Of a stretch of 64,000 nt of DNA, positions 37,165 through 49,520 are shown piece after piece. The notes beneath the pieces are model-generated. The model was not told the DNA's origin and did not search any database. It was given only the letters and a program-made list of their open reading frames with translations. This stretch comes from Citrus sinensis (Eukaryota > Streptophyta > Magnoliopsida > Sapindales > Rutaceae), in the NCBI RefSeq assembly GCF_022201045.2, contig NC_068557.1:12088501-12152500 (forward strand), written 5' to 3'. The position numbers were made by a program, and so were the translations under genes. Numbering within the stretch: the first letter of the stretch is position 1; each line of letters starts with the position of its first letter.

Positions 37165-37850
37165 ATTGTTATTATAGTAAAAATTAAATTAATATTTATA
37201 ATTAAATATATATAAATAAAATTTATATTATTATATTAAATTTTATAAAGTACAAATAATTCACACAGACAAGAGATTTCTCCACTCCACTCTTATAAAT
37301 ATTTTAACTCCCATAATATTTTTTTGGAGGTTTAAACCTTGTAAGTTGTGAGGTCAGTAGCTCAACCACTCGGCCTTTCTACATTTATTTATATATGCAT
37401 ATGAGCTTGTCTACTACTCTACATTCAACCAATTACCTTTTTTCTGATCCACAATTTTCTTTCTTTGTAAATATAAGGATTAATTTATTTTTAAATTTTT
37501 TGACTTATTCTTCATTTTTATTAAGAAGACAAAAAAAAGATTCAGCAACCCATTACAATTTTTTTATTATCTTTTAATAAATATAAGAGTAATTAAAAAA
37601 ATTTAAAAATAAGAAAAGCGATTAAAAATAATTGATTAATGCAAAAAATAATCTAAAATTTACTGTATCTAATGAATTTCATTTATATTTTAGAAAAAAA
37701 ATTGACATATAGGACCTCAATCGAGATTTGGACTAATAATAATAGACTAATTGATAGATCCATTGTATTGAAAAATTGACTTCCATTCCTCTCCTTTTTT
37801 GTTAATCAATTCATTCTATTTAATTTAATTTAATTTAATCAGTTGCGGAA
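37080..37850. repeat. AT-rich spacer with (AT)n microsatellite
   Basis: A TA dinucleotide run covers about 37130-37160. No gene or RNA is supported in the surrounding AT-rich DNA. Confidence 0.55.
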
Positions 37851-38290
37851 ATTTTAAGCAAAAATCCTTTCGCAACTCTCACGCACGGCAGTCACGTTAT
37901 TTAATTAGCTGTGCCCAGTATGTCGCTTGGTACCCACCGCATTGAATAATTATTGATACTCTGCATGGGGAAGCTATCCAGTGGGTGGGAGCGATACGCG
38001 AAGATAGTGACGTGGTCGGAAGAGACTGGTTAATTTGGATGGCTCGGCCGGATAGTTTGACTTTGATTTGAACTTTGTTGGTTTAAGCTAATGTTAATGC
38101 GAAACGTGGCGACGTTCAGAGAAGTGGATGGTTTAAGAAAACGGGGTCCCCTGTCCCGTCCTAATTACCGGCGTGGGGTCCGCAATTGCTTGACCCCGAT
38201 TGACTTGACTCTCAAGTCTCAGGTCATGATTCGACCCGATTGACGTGTGCCAAAACCGAATTGTGAGAGTTTAATTAGACTTTTTTTTTG
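37850..38290. promoter_or_regulatory. GC-richer block upstream of SPL, possible conserved regulatory region
   Basis: Against AT-rich surroundings this block is clearly richer in G and C and has no long ORF. It holds several TTGAC cores (W-box type) at about 38191-38245, GTGGGGTCCG near 38174 and GACGTGG near 38010. It may be a distal promoter or conserved noncoding block of the SPL gene about 1.4 kb away. This is inference from composition and motifs only. Confidence 0.3.
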
Positions 38291-41200
38291 TGGTAAAATA
38301 ATAGATTTGAAATAAACATTTATTTTTTTTATTATAATCGATTTGAAATATAGATAAATATTTAATATCATCTTTTTAATAATTTATTACAGTAATAAAT
38401 TGATGAAATGAAATCTTACATTTTTACACTAAAGATAAATAAACAACATGAATAAATTAAAATTGAATCAAATCTATGACCTGAGCGTCAAGTCAATCCA
38501 GGTCAATTAACTACCAACCCCACAATAGTTGTTAGGAATCTATCTGATATTCTTATGTTGCCTCTTTCTTATTTATCACCCCACCGTTAACAAATTTTGT
38601 AATGGTAAATTGGTAATGGTCACATCAACACAACCATCGCAACCGAAATTTTGCGGATAGAGACTACTAAAATTTTGAATTTATAAATCCAATGTAAAAG
38701 GACAAAAAAAAAAAAAATTAAAAACTACTTTTATCCACTGTAAAAGGACAAAAAAATACCAACTGAAAAAGGAAAAAAAAAGAAATGAAAAGAGTTCCAC
38801 AAAAAGAATATTTCTTGCGAGTATTTTTCTTAACAAAACATAAATAAGGAGTCATGGACACCATGGTGGCTTGATATGGCATATAAGGGTGAAAGACAAA
38901 AGAAAAACAGTGAGAAGAAAATTTCAAGAAAATTAGATAGATTTGTTTTTTAGAATAGGTGTTCTTTTAACTTAATGACTTAATTTGACTTAATTTCAAT
39001 CAGTTAAATCATAAATTCTATTTACTTTTTCAATTTGATGAAAAATTTTCATCATTAAGTTAATTTTTTTAGCTTTTTATTTAATAAAAAAAAGTCTAAA
39101 TGACATCATTAAAAGATATTTTTAAAACACCCCTATCTAATTAATTTATTTTCATCATTACCAAAATCAAACATTATTATTCATCTCCATAACTTACGAT
39201 AATATAGTAGTAAATTAATATTATTTTTATTTTTTATATTCTTCAAATTAGTATGATTTATCTTTACAATTTTTTATGAGTAGTTCATATTATAAATATA
39301 AACTATAATAAAATTGATTAATATGTTCTAATTTAGAATACTAAATGGTTATATTCATTTAAACATTATTTATATTATGATAAAATATTATCTTATTTAT
39401 ATTCGTTGAGATGTTTATTATTTATTCAACTTTAAAAATTTGTACGGAACAAATTTAAAAGTACTAGTTTTTAGACTTTTTAATTTAAAAAAAGAATAAC
39501 TTAGTAGTTATTATCAAATATTTAAACAACAAAAGTTTTTCAAATTCAAACATTTAACTCTATTTACTATTCAGACTAATTTAAATCCATTCAGGTTTCA
39601 AATAAAAAAAAAAAACTACACCACCTTAATTTGGTTAGAATGAACTTCACATTTTTTTTCCCTAATTGCTTGTTAGAATACACATAATCTCACATTTACA
39701 TATGTTGTAAGTTTTCTTAGGGTCGAAATCAATGCAAAAATGACACATTAGTGAAAATGTGTAGTCAAACATTGATGTCACAATGACTTTGGAAGGATAA
39801 GGTGATATTTAATAGTACGTGGCACGCCATATTATATGGGATTGTTTTAGTTAATGTAATGCAGTCCCATATTTAGTAAATCTTTCTATTCACATAATAC
39901 GAACACTGCCATATTAAAGAAAGACGAAGGGGTTGAGTTTGTGTAATACGACATTGTTCACTTTAATTTTTTAATTCTTTAATTAAATTAATAGAAGTTA
40001 AATAAAAATATATAATATTAATTAAAATTAAAAACTTAAATATGCTACCGCTGGTGTTAATAAACTGCCAACAACAATTTGAGGGGAGCCCAAGGCCGCC
40101 ACATAATATTAGTTTTGCACTAAAATATGGTACTATTAGAATTCTTATTTCCGTTTGCTATTAATTTATGATAAAAATTTGAAAACTAAAATTTTGACTG
40201 TTGATCTGAAGTGAATGAAAATTCCTTTGTTAATAAGAGTTGCACCAACATATAGTCCCGATAATACAAATTTTGATTCTACCAACATATAGTCCAAATG
40301 ATACTATACGACGGCAAGCTGTGGATTGGAATGGCCAATAGTGAAAATTATTTTTTTAATTATTAATTGAATATAAATAGTAATAAAATATAAATGAACC
40401 TTAATTATTGATTTAATATGAATATTAAAATAAAAATATCATTTTATATAATATAATCTATACTACATGAAACATAATATTTCATTATAACTTAATATAA
40501 TATAATAGAATATAATCAAGTGTATCAAACGCATCCTAAGTTCAAAGATTCATTTGTGTTGAACTACTCACAAGTCACAACTATTATAAAATAAAATTAC
40601 CACTTCTCAAGTATAAATAAGTAAATAATTGATCGTTGTTTTTTGACTGTTGTTACTGGTCTTCTAGCCCAATGATGGGCTGAAAAGCCTTCAACAAATT
40701 TTTTTACCCTAGAAGCCTTCAACGACAGTTAATATCGAATCCATCAATTTTTTATTATTTACTTTCAATTTTAATTAAAAACCAGCTTATGTTATCAAAC
40801 AAATATTCATCAATTAGTAAATGACATAAAATTAAACAAAGTTTTCCAAAAAATTAGAATCACATTCGCTGACCATTATTATGATGTTTAGAGGAGAAAA
40901 AAAATCAAATGTGGTAGAAAATAAAATGAATTGGGCTTTTGTACAATAAAAATTATTATTAGCGGAGGTTGTGTTATTGTTGTGGTGGTCCACTTATGAA
41001 TGATTATTACCATTAGAGTGAAAATAAGAATAAAATTCATGGTGATTGGGTTATTACAAGTTACTAAAATGATCTTAATTGATTATTATCATTATTTATC
41101 ATAGTAATTGTGATTATAATAATAATTATTGTTAATAATACAATAAAATTAATAAATTATAGTAAAATTAATGATGATAATAATAAATTTTAATAATAAT

Positions 41201-41440
41201 ATTATTAATATAATAATAATGACATTTATAAATAATAATAATAATGATGATGATCATAATAATAATTATTATATTATTAATAAATAAATAATGAAGGACT
41301 TATTTATAAATATTTTAAAATTCCTGTAGGGACCAAAATGTAATAGTGATAAAATTTAATTGAAGGAAATATGAGATTATGAAAATTTAAGGGGGGCCGT
41401 GAGCATGGGGATTAAAAAAATCTGAAATTTGAAAAACAAG
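38291..41440. other. AT-rich intergenic DNA
   Basis: No gene was recognised. About 41080-41300 is low-complexity AAT/ATT-rich sequence. Stretches near 38940-39610 and 40310-40540 have TE-like ends (tgtatcaaacgcatcctaag) but I could not pair termini. Confidence 0.45.
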
Positions 41441-41504
41441 AATTTGCCGCCTCGCTCCAAATTTAATCAACTGAATTCCTATTTCGCTAAGTGAAGTCGA
41501 GAAC

Positions 41505-44500
41505 ATGGGGACGGCCGTCATTTTGCCCAATCACGATGAAAACGGCGCCGTTCACGACCCCCTCTTGCCTTGGCTCCAGTACGCATACAACCACACACTC
41601 ATACAGTCTCTAATTTCTTTTTCTTTTTTTTTTCAAATAAATATGTTTGTATTTACAGTTGTAGTTATGAATTTGTTTGTAAATGCAGGTCGGCTAAGAA
41701 GGCGCTCGATGAATGGTACTCGGGCAAAGACTCCGGCGCCACAGATCTGTACAAGCTTCTTTCAAATTGTATCAATACTTTCAAGCACCATTCTCAGTAC
41801 AAAAACGACATTCGATTTCTCAAGATTTGGTTTCTCTACGTAATTAATCTCCTGTTTCGTTTCCCAAAATTTGATAGAATAGTATCAATGGTTTAATATT
41901 TGTGTATTTTTTATGTTTTACTTTATTTTGGGATCAATTTTAGTTAATTTAATTGAAGGTTTCACGTGGAGCGGTTATAGGGTCCATTTGATTTATAGTT
42001 TAATTTCAATTATCTGATAGTTTATAACTTTTATTTGTCTTTTGGGATTATGTAGCTGGAAGGTAGTAAAGACTATGAAAAAGTTTTTAGAGAAATGGAA
42101 GAACTTGAGATATGTACTGGGCATTCTTTGTTATATCAATGGTATGCAATTTTTCTTGAACTGAATGGGAAGTGGCGGGATGCACATATGGTTTATCAGA
42201 TTGGCATTTCAAGGTGCCTCTTGCTCTTAATTAATTGTTTATCTTTGTTTGTAGAATGGTTCAAGTTTCATCTCTAATGTTGTTATTTTGGGCTAACAGG
42301 AAAGCTGAGCCACTTGATAAGTTGGAGGAGGCACTTGCCTTATTTATTGATAGATTGTCCGAAAGACTTCAGAAGGTTTGCCTTTGCATGTGTGATTTGG
42401 ATTTGGTTTAGAGAAGAAACGCAAACATTTGATTGAATGTGAAGAATTTTAAGTGGTAATTGTTGTATGAAGTGTAAATACCACTTTAAACGAGATAACT
42501 TTCTTTTTTTCAAAATGTAAAATTCCTTTGAGATTATAACATGTTAAAGCCAATGTAACATAGTGCATTATTTCAAGAAAATTTCTCAGTTCTCTTGTCC
42601 ACCTTTTTGTAGTTCAAATTTTTGTTAATTGAACTTTGCAGATTGATGATGGTGAAATTATTGACTCCATGGAGAATTATATTCACCCATGGTCCAGTTC
42701 CAACATGAACAAATTACTGAAGCAGATAAATTCTCGAATTATGAAGTTTGAGGTACGACAATTTACCTATTTTACTATTGGCGCAATCGCTATTAATTTG
42801 TCTGATAAATATTTATGTTTAACCAAGCTCCTGAATACTTTTGCTATTGTTTCAGGGATACCATCGGAGTAATAAAGTTTACTCAGGAAAAGTGGCTTTA
42901 TCGTCTTTGAATAATTCATCGAGGAATAAGACTATTGAGATAGGTGAATTTCTTTTTTACGCCATTGTTCATTGCTAAATATATTCACATGGAAAGCTTG
43001 AAGTCTACTTGAATAGCTGTTTACCACCTAAATTTTCACATGTTTGCATCATAAAGCATGAGTTTTCAAGTTTAGGAGAGGCTATTTGAAATCGTCTGAA
43101 ATGCTGAGCAAAGCCAAGCGAATATTAGAGGTAAAAGGACTACCAAATTAGGCCAGAGTATGCAGATTTGCCACCCCCCAAGTATGAAGAAAGTAACAGT
43201 TGCCCAACAGAGAAATTTAGAGAGACGATAAACAGAGTATTCTACCATCTGTAATTCTGTATATGTCTCATACAGATAAAAGCTCTTCTAAGATATATGT
43301 AACACTAGTAAATGGTGCATCATAAATGCTTGTCCACTGCAATATTTGTATATTGTATGCAATCAATGTGGGCAAGTATAATTTCTTGTTTACAGACACT
43401 TCACACTGTTTGATTTAGACTGCTAACATCAACCACACATTATATTTTCTTCTAGTTAAACTTGCTTGTCATGTCTTATTGGTTTAGAGAGTAGGGAATT
43501 TTTAGTTTCTAACCTACAGTTCTATAAATCCAGAGGAGATTTAATTGTTTATTACTTTGATTGCTTACATTGTGATACTCAAAGGTGGAAAGAAGTACCA
43601 GATCAAAGGATGTGCAGGTCAGGGTGGTTTTGCTAAAGTATTTAAAGCATATGTCAATGGTGATCCTGAAGATGTTGTAGCATTAAAGGTATCATTATCT
43701 TTCATTCTTTTCTCTAATGCATAGTGAAGAACTTGTCTTACTGGAATTTTTTTTTTTTTTTAATTTCTCAATTCTGACAGATTCAAAAGCCTGCTTTCCC
43801 TTGGGAGTTCTACATGTATCGCCAGCTTGATCAGCGCATCTCTGGCAGGGAAGTATGTATTTTCTTGTTTCCATTATTTATCTATGCATTCTTTGTGATT
43901 CTGAGATACTTACTGGATATTTTATTTCAACAGAGGTCAAGCTTTGGTTTTGCACACAGAATTCATCTCTATTCTGATTATAGCATACTCGTCTGTGACT
44001 ATCTATCTCAAGGGACACTCCAGGTACATTTTTTCTACTTTGTATATGGGAATTCTACATGTATCGGCAGCAGGCAAATCTTTTTTAGTACTTTAGATAA
44101 CACATAAACTTGTGCAGGACGCCATAAATTCTTATGTGGTTATCGGCAAGTCCATGGAAGAGGTCTTATGCATTTACTACACTATAGAGATGCTCTGCAT
44201 TCTGGAATCTCTGCATGATGTTGGCATCATTCATGGTGATTTCAAGCCTGATAATCTCCTTATTCGATATGCTAGGTAAAGCTTTCTCACATTATAGATT
44301 CAACTGTGGAAACTATCCAGAGCTCAAAACTGAATTACTATTTCTTTACGATCTGTATATTATAAAACCTTGCACTCTCACATATAAAGCTAGAAAATCA
44401 CTCTTGGTTTATAATGATCTTGGGGTCACATTAGACATTTGAACCTCACATATGAATTTATGGCATAAAATTTCCTTCCATTGTTTTTGACTTGTATTGT

Positions 44501-46233
44501 TTGGCTTTGGGCTGGGCCAGATCATAGAAAGTTTGACACAGGAATATTGGTTTTCTCTGGTTGCTGCTGTGCTTTTTTGAAATGCATTCGAGGAAGGGGG
44601 CGGGCAGCTTCAAAAAGGAAATGGAAAAATAAAACTTTATTAGGAAGTATTTTGTGTTAGTAGAGTAAATGATTCTCCCATTACAGAACTACTAACAGCA
44701 ATTACTAATTGGTATACTAGTTTCATCATCAATATACTTTCTCAAGTTGATATTTTTGCCCTTGTTTATCTTTCAAGAAGATTATTTGAATTTGAGCTTG
44801 TAGATGAAAAATCTTTTATTGTCAGCACATTCATATTATTGCTTAAGTTAATGTATGGAAGAAGTGGGTAGTCAGTCTCTCTTTATGAAGATTTACTGCA
44901 TCATATGGGAATTCTTCATAATTTATTAGGCCTATATTATCTTGCATGAATCTGGGAATCATACATCATTTGGACTCGTTTTCTTGTAGTTGTCAAAGTT
45001 TAGATTCTACCAACTATCAAGGTAATGCAATTTATAAATCCGTATCTACCTCTTCTGATTTTAATTTCTTTGCTTGGACTAAATTGACGGAAGCTTGTGG
45101 TAGATAAGTAACCTTGCTTTTGTTTTTTTTGGTCTATACATTTCACAGTTGAAAATGGTAGATTTTTGTCCTTTTTTTCCATGTTTATGCCACATATAAA
45201 GGTAAAACACATTGTAAAGTACAATTATACTTGCTTTCTGTAGTCCTGTTTAGGCCCAATTATACATTGCTTTTATATCAAAAGTGAAACATTCTCTTCA
45301 GATAAAATTCTGATTGCAAAGAACATTTTACTGAGCTTGGCAAGTGACATCAATTATCTGACATTTTTGCAGAGATGAACTTACAGTGCTTGATCATGAT
45401 CGAAGTGGCCCTTGGCAAGATCAGGTTAACTCTGGTGGCATAGGGATTTTCATGTTTTTCCCTACATGTTTGTTATTATGCTTAAGAATTTATGTTGCAG
45501 GGACTTTGCCTTGTAGATTGGGGAAGGGGTATAGATCTGCATCTTTTTCCTGACAACACGGAATTTGAGGGTGATTGCAGGACTTCTGGCTTCCGTTGTA
45601 TTGAAATGCAAGAGAAGAAGCCATGGAAATTTCAGGCAAGTCTCAAACATTTCTTACAATGAAACTGCACTGCTCTGTTCACATGACTTACTTAATATTG
45701 GTTCATTTGTGTCATTATCACCAGGTAGACACATATGGCCTGTGTGCTATTGTTCACATGATGCTGCACAGCTCTTATATGGAGGTTGAGAAGAAAGCAT
45801 CACCTGACGGTGGGTTGGTGTATCTACCAAAGTTATCTTTTAAAAGGTATGTCCGAATATTTCTGCATTAGCAGTAAGACAATGTTGATATTGTTGACCT
45901 TTTCCTGTATGTGTGTACTTGGGTGGCTGAAATTTTTTTGCTTTCCTTGAATGAATGAAAAATTTACACGTTGCTGATGTATGGATGATTCTCGGAACTT
46001 TCTCATTTTCACATCCGTCTTTCTTCCTTTTGACAATTTTTATCAGATATTGGAAGCTTGAACTGTGGAAAAGTCTGTTCACAAATCTGCTTAATATGAG
46101 CTCTGGCAATGACAAGGAAGTGTTGCAGAATCTGCGGAAATCCTTCCAGGATTACTTGTGCTCCAATCCTCAGCTTTTGAAGAACCTAAAAGAATTATTG
46201 GCAAAGCAGAGGGCTTCCTTGTGTGGTGCTTAA
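41505..46233 (+). CDS. BUB1: BUB1 spindle-assembly-checkpoint kinase
   Basis: BUB1 acts at kinetochores to delay anaphase and phosphorylates histone H2A. Fourteen exons join to 525 aa: 41505-41578, 41689-41839, 42056-42213, 42300-42375, 42642-42752, 42856-42943, 43585-43688, 43781-43852, 43934-44023, 44118-44275, 45373-45424, 45501-45635, 45725-45846 and 46047-46233. Residues about 20-150 are the Mad3/BUB1 homology (TPR) domain (LSNCINTFKHHSQYKNDIRF, YQWYAIFLELNGKWRDA). The kinase domain has a glycine loop GQGGFAKVF, VALK with Lys254, HGDFKPDN (347-354) in place of HRDxKxxN, and DWG (384-386) in place of DFG, followed by GRGIDLHLFP as in other BUB1 kinases. All introns are GT-AG except intron 12, which begins GC. 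The length is near that of Arabidopsis BUB1. The protein is short compared with animal BUB1, as usual in plants. Confidence 0.94.
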
Positions 46234-46685
46234 TTTACCTCCTAATACTTGTGATTATTTCTGTTGTCGTGAATGAATTTGCTATGTGCACAAACCAACA
46301 CTTAAGAAAGTGAAAATCCCCTGCTTTTCACCCAAAAATATACGTATGTGCATCCTTCAATCCCATGTGGGGAACACTAGTGAGAAACATCAGTGCTATT
46401 GTAAAACTTGATGTAGGCTCATCTGCAGCTCTGAGCGAACGACATAAAATGTTGCGCTCTGATCATGTGTATACCCTCTCGGTCGGCTTTCTTGACTAAA
46501 AATTCTGTTGCTTGCTAAGCAATTGTCCATTTGGCTGCGAAAATGTAATCTTAATTGTTTGCTCTCGGCTTGTATTTTTGAGAAAGTGTTTGTGATTGGT
46601 TGCCAATCAATTTGCCAAGTTCATGACGTGAAAATGGTGATGTGAAAAGCTAGTTGAAAATGTGAAGGGTTTAGTATATGTTGGG

Positions 46686-47645
46686 TAGGGATGGTAGAAA
46701 TTTTCATGGGGACGGGGTCTTTGGGGATTTTTTTTATTTAGGGAGGGTACGAGAATAATTTTATACCTAATTTTTTAATTGGAGAAGGGATAAGAGTGAT
46801 TTTTTACTTAATTATTTATTCGGGAAAGGGACGGAGATGAGGTAGAATCCCCATCCCCTCCTCATTTCCCCATTTTCTTATTTTTATTTTTAATATTTAT
46901 TTTATTTTCTAAAATTATTAGTGAATAGATAATAAATTTTAAATTGTAAAATATTAAATATTGGTGTAAATAACAAATATTAAAATATTTATACAAATAA
47001 TATACATATTACTTAATATAAAATGTTTAATATAATTTAAACTTAACTACAACTAAAAGCACACAATCCTATAAGCTCATAACTCACAAATCAAACTATA
47101 AATTACTCTCTCATGGCAAGTACCCAACTCGTCTTCATTTCATCATAGCCCAATAGCACGTCGCGTTGTCATTGGCAGAGCAACCTAACTCATCGCAATG
47201 CCAACTAGTAGCCAAACATGCGGCTCTATTGCGCTATAATCCGTGATCAACATGTTTCATTACTTATGGACAATTATCATGTCAATATTGTATAAAAATC
47301 ACATTATTTGAAGTTTGTTTTGAAAATTATTATTTGAATATTATATATACTAAAAGTTTGAAGGAGTAGAATGAAATAAGACCCATTCATGACATTCTCA
47401 TTTTATTTTATATATTTTTAGGTTAATTCGTTAATATGATTAAATTAAGTTCGAAAACTAAAAAGATATTAGTTATTCGGGGATCGGGGACTCTCGGGGA
47501 TCCCCTGTTATTTTTTGGGGAGGGGACGGAAATCCCCTCAAGCAATTCTGACGGGGATGGGGAAATGATGAGGATATATGCAGAACATCGGGGATGGGTA
47601 CGGGGATATCGGTCCCCTCCCCTCCCCTCCCCATTGCCATCCCGA
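46686..47645. mobile_element. hAT-type non-autonomous element with perfect 8-bp target duplication
   Basis: The ends are TAGGGATGGTA on the left and, reversed, TCGGGATGGCA on the right. The flanks are identical octamers ATGTTGGG at 46678-46685 and 47646-47653. The subterminal parts are rich in GGGGA and CCCCT words, and the centre is AT-rich with no transposase. The length is 960 bp. It inserted about 450 bases downstream of the BUB1 stop codon. Confidence 0.85.
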
Positions 47646-48220
47646 ATGTTGGGTATGATTTATTTAATGGTCATAATTGTTTACTCAATTTTTATCAAAA
47701 TATTTCTTGTTTAGTTTGTTTTTTTAGTAGAGATTTTGAAAATTAAATGTCTCTATGGGCAAAAATGTAAATTTTGGCTGAATTTTTTTTAATGTTAAAA
47801 TATTAAATTTTTTATTTATTTGATAATTTTATTTTTTTTAATAATATAACTTTAAAAAATTTACATATTAAAATAATTTTATAATATTTAATAAAAGTTG
47901 TCATTGACAACTAAATAGTTAAAATTTTTTAAGTAAAACTTTTATTTACCAACAAAAATTTTTATTTAAATAAACTTTATTTTAAAAAAATATAACAAAA
48001 AAATCTTAGAATAATTTTTGAAATGTAGCGGGCTAATTGAAGTTTGGAATTTATTATCTCTGCATTTTGTCTTTTTAAAATAAAAAAAAAATTCAACAGC
48101 TTTTCGCACCAAAAAAATGGCGATTCAAACGAGTAAAAAACGCGTTTTCTCGTCTGCGTTGTCTTTTACTGCAAGTTAAGATAAAAAAAAACGCGTTTTC
48201 TTAACATCCAGTTAGTGACT

Positions 48221-48230
48221 CTATATATAG
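48221..48230 (+). promoter_or_regulatory. TATA-like box beside the MULE insertion
   Basis: CTATATATAG lies about 15-25 bases before the target duplication at 48245-48253. Its usual initiation point would be about 30 bases downstream, almost exactly where the element inserted. Before insertion it would have pointed into the sequence now at 55046. This is inference from spacing. Confidence 0.4.
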
Positions 48231-48448
48231 CTCTATATCATATAATCTTATAGAGTGATGATGTTTGCCCCGGGTCAAACCCCGAAAAATACAAAACGTC
48301 GTCGTTTTGTTTTTAAATTTTTTTTTTGCTTCGCGGTTTCTTATTTGCGTCGTTTTCTTTATTTTTTTCTTTTTCATTTCTTCCAGGCTTTCTTCATTTC
48401 TTTCGTTTCTTCCATCCTTTCTTCATTTCTTTTTCGTTTCTTCGTCTT

Positions 48449-48800
48449 AAGCTGAACGAGATCCACAGCCCTTGCAACAGCAGCTGAACGAGATCCACAG
48501 CCCTTGCATTTAGTGAAGAACAAGACTAAAGCCCTTGCACAGCCCTTGCTCCATCCTCTTCATCTTAAGCTAAACGAGATCTACAGCCCTTGCATTTAGT
48601 GAAGAACAAGACCAACAACAGCTGAGTTTCGGGTGAGTTTCGGTTGAGTTTCGGCTGCGAGCAAGATTAGTTTCGGCATCTACTAATTAAGCTGAACGAG
48701 ATCCACAGCCCTTGCATTTAGTGAAGAACAAGACCAACAACAGCAAGATTGGTTTCGGCTGAGTTTCGGCAAGATTAGTTTCGGTAGAGGAAGATTAACA
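48449..48800 (+). repeat. Subterminal repeats, left end of the MULE
   Basis: The word gctgaacgagatccacag and the following cccttgca recur at about 48449, 48482, 48567 and 48688, mostly followed by tttagtgaagaacaagac, and GAGTTTCGG repeats several times after about 48620. Subterminal repeat arrays often bind transposase or carry promoter signals. Confidence 0.75.
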
Positions 48801-49520
48801 TTGTGCCTGAAAGCTTGAATTTTGGAAGCTTGAATTTTTTTTTAGGTACTGTCTTCTTTGTAGCATTTTGTTTTTTAATTTAATTTTAAATTTTTCCCTG
48901 TGTTTTTACAACATTGTAACATTGTAACATTGAATTTATTTCTTCAGTTCTCATGTTCTTGAATTTATTTCTTCAGTAACATTGTAACAGTTTCCATACA
49001 TTAGCTGTTAGCATCACTAAGAAAAAAAAATAGAGTTGTTTGAAGCTAAATTGATGGTGATGTTAATCTATTTTTAATGTAGAAATTATGTTGTTTATGA
49101 AATTGGGTTGTAGCTTCGTAGGATTCAAAATCAATTTAAAAAATTGTGAACGAAGGGAGGTAGAGTAATGACTTGGGCTCTGTTTTTTTTATAATTATGT
49201 ATGTAATTAAATTGGGTATAATGGAATTGTTTTGTTAAAGGCAAGAGAATTAATATTATTGTTCTGAAGAAAGGAATTATGATCAGTATCAATCGATTTG
49301 AGTTTCTACATACATGGCTCAATTTATTTCAAGACTAGTTGATCATATTATTGTGTTTCTTCATCTGCAATTAATACAAGGGCTTCAGAAAAAGCAATGT
49401 GAGAAGATGTAATTACCATATGAGTTGTTTCATTTTGCTTTTGAAATTTTGTTTTTAAATTTAATGAATTTGCGATAAATAACTAATAAGATGTTGAATT
49501 ATTTTAATTTGCAGCAGTTA

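Noticed and set aside
37345-37382. tRNA-like words (ggtcagtagctcaaccactcgg)
   Set aside because: No anticodon arm or acceptor pairing can be built; it resembles dispersed-repeat sequence.
41541-41552. AACGGCGCCGTT palindrome as an E2F/MSA promoter site for BUB1
   Set aside because: It lies within the first coding exon and does not meet the MSA consensus; the perfect palindrome may be chance codon use.
48255-48455. Phe-rich ORFs at the left end of the MULE
   Set aside because: They cover the inverted end and a T-rich tract; no protein signal.
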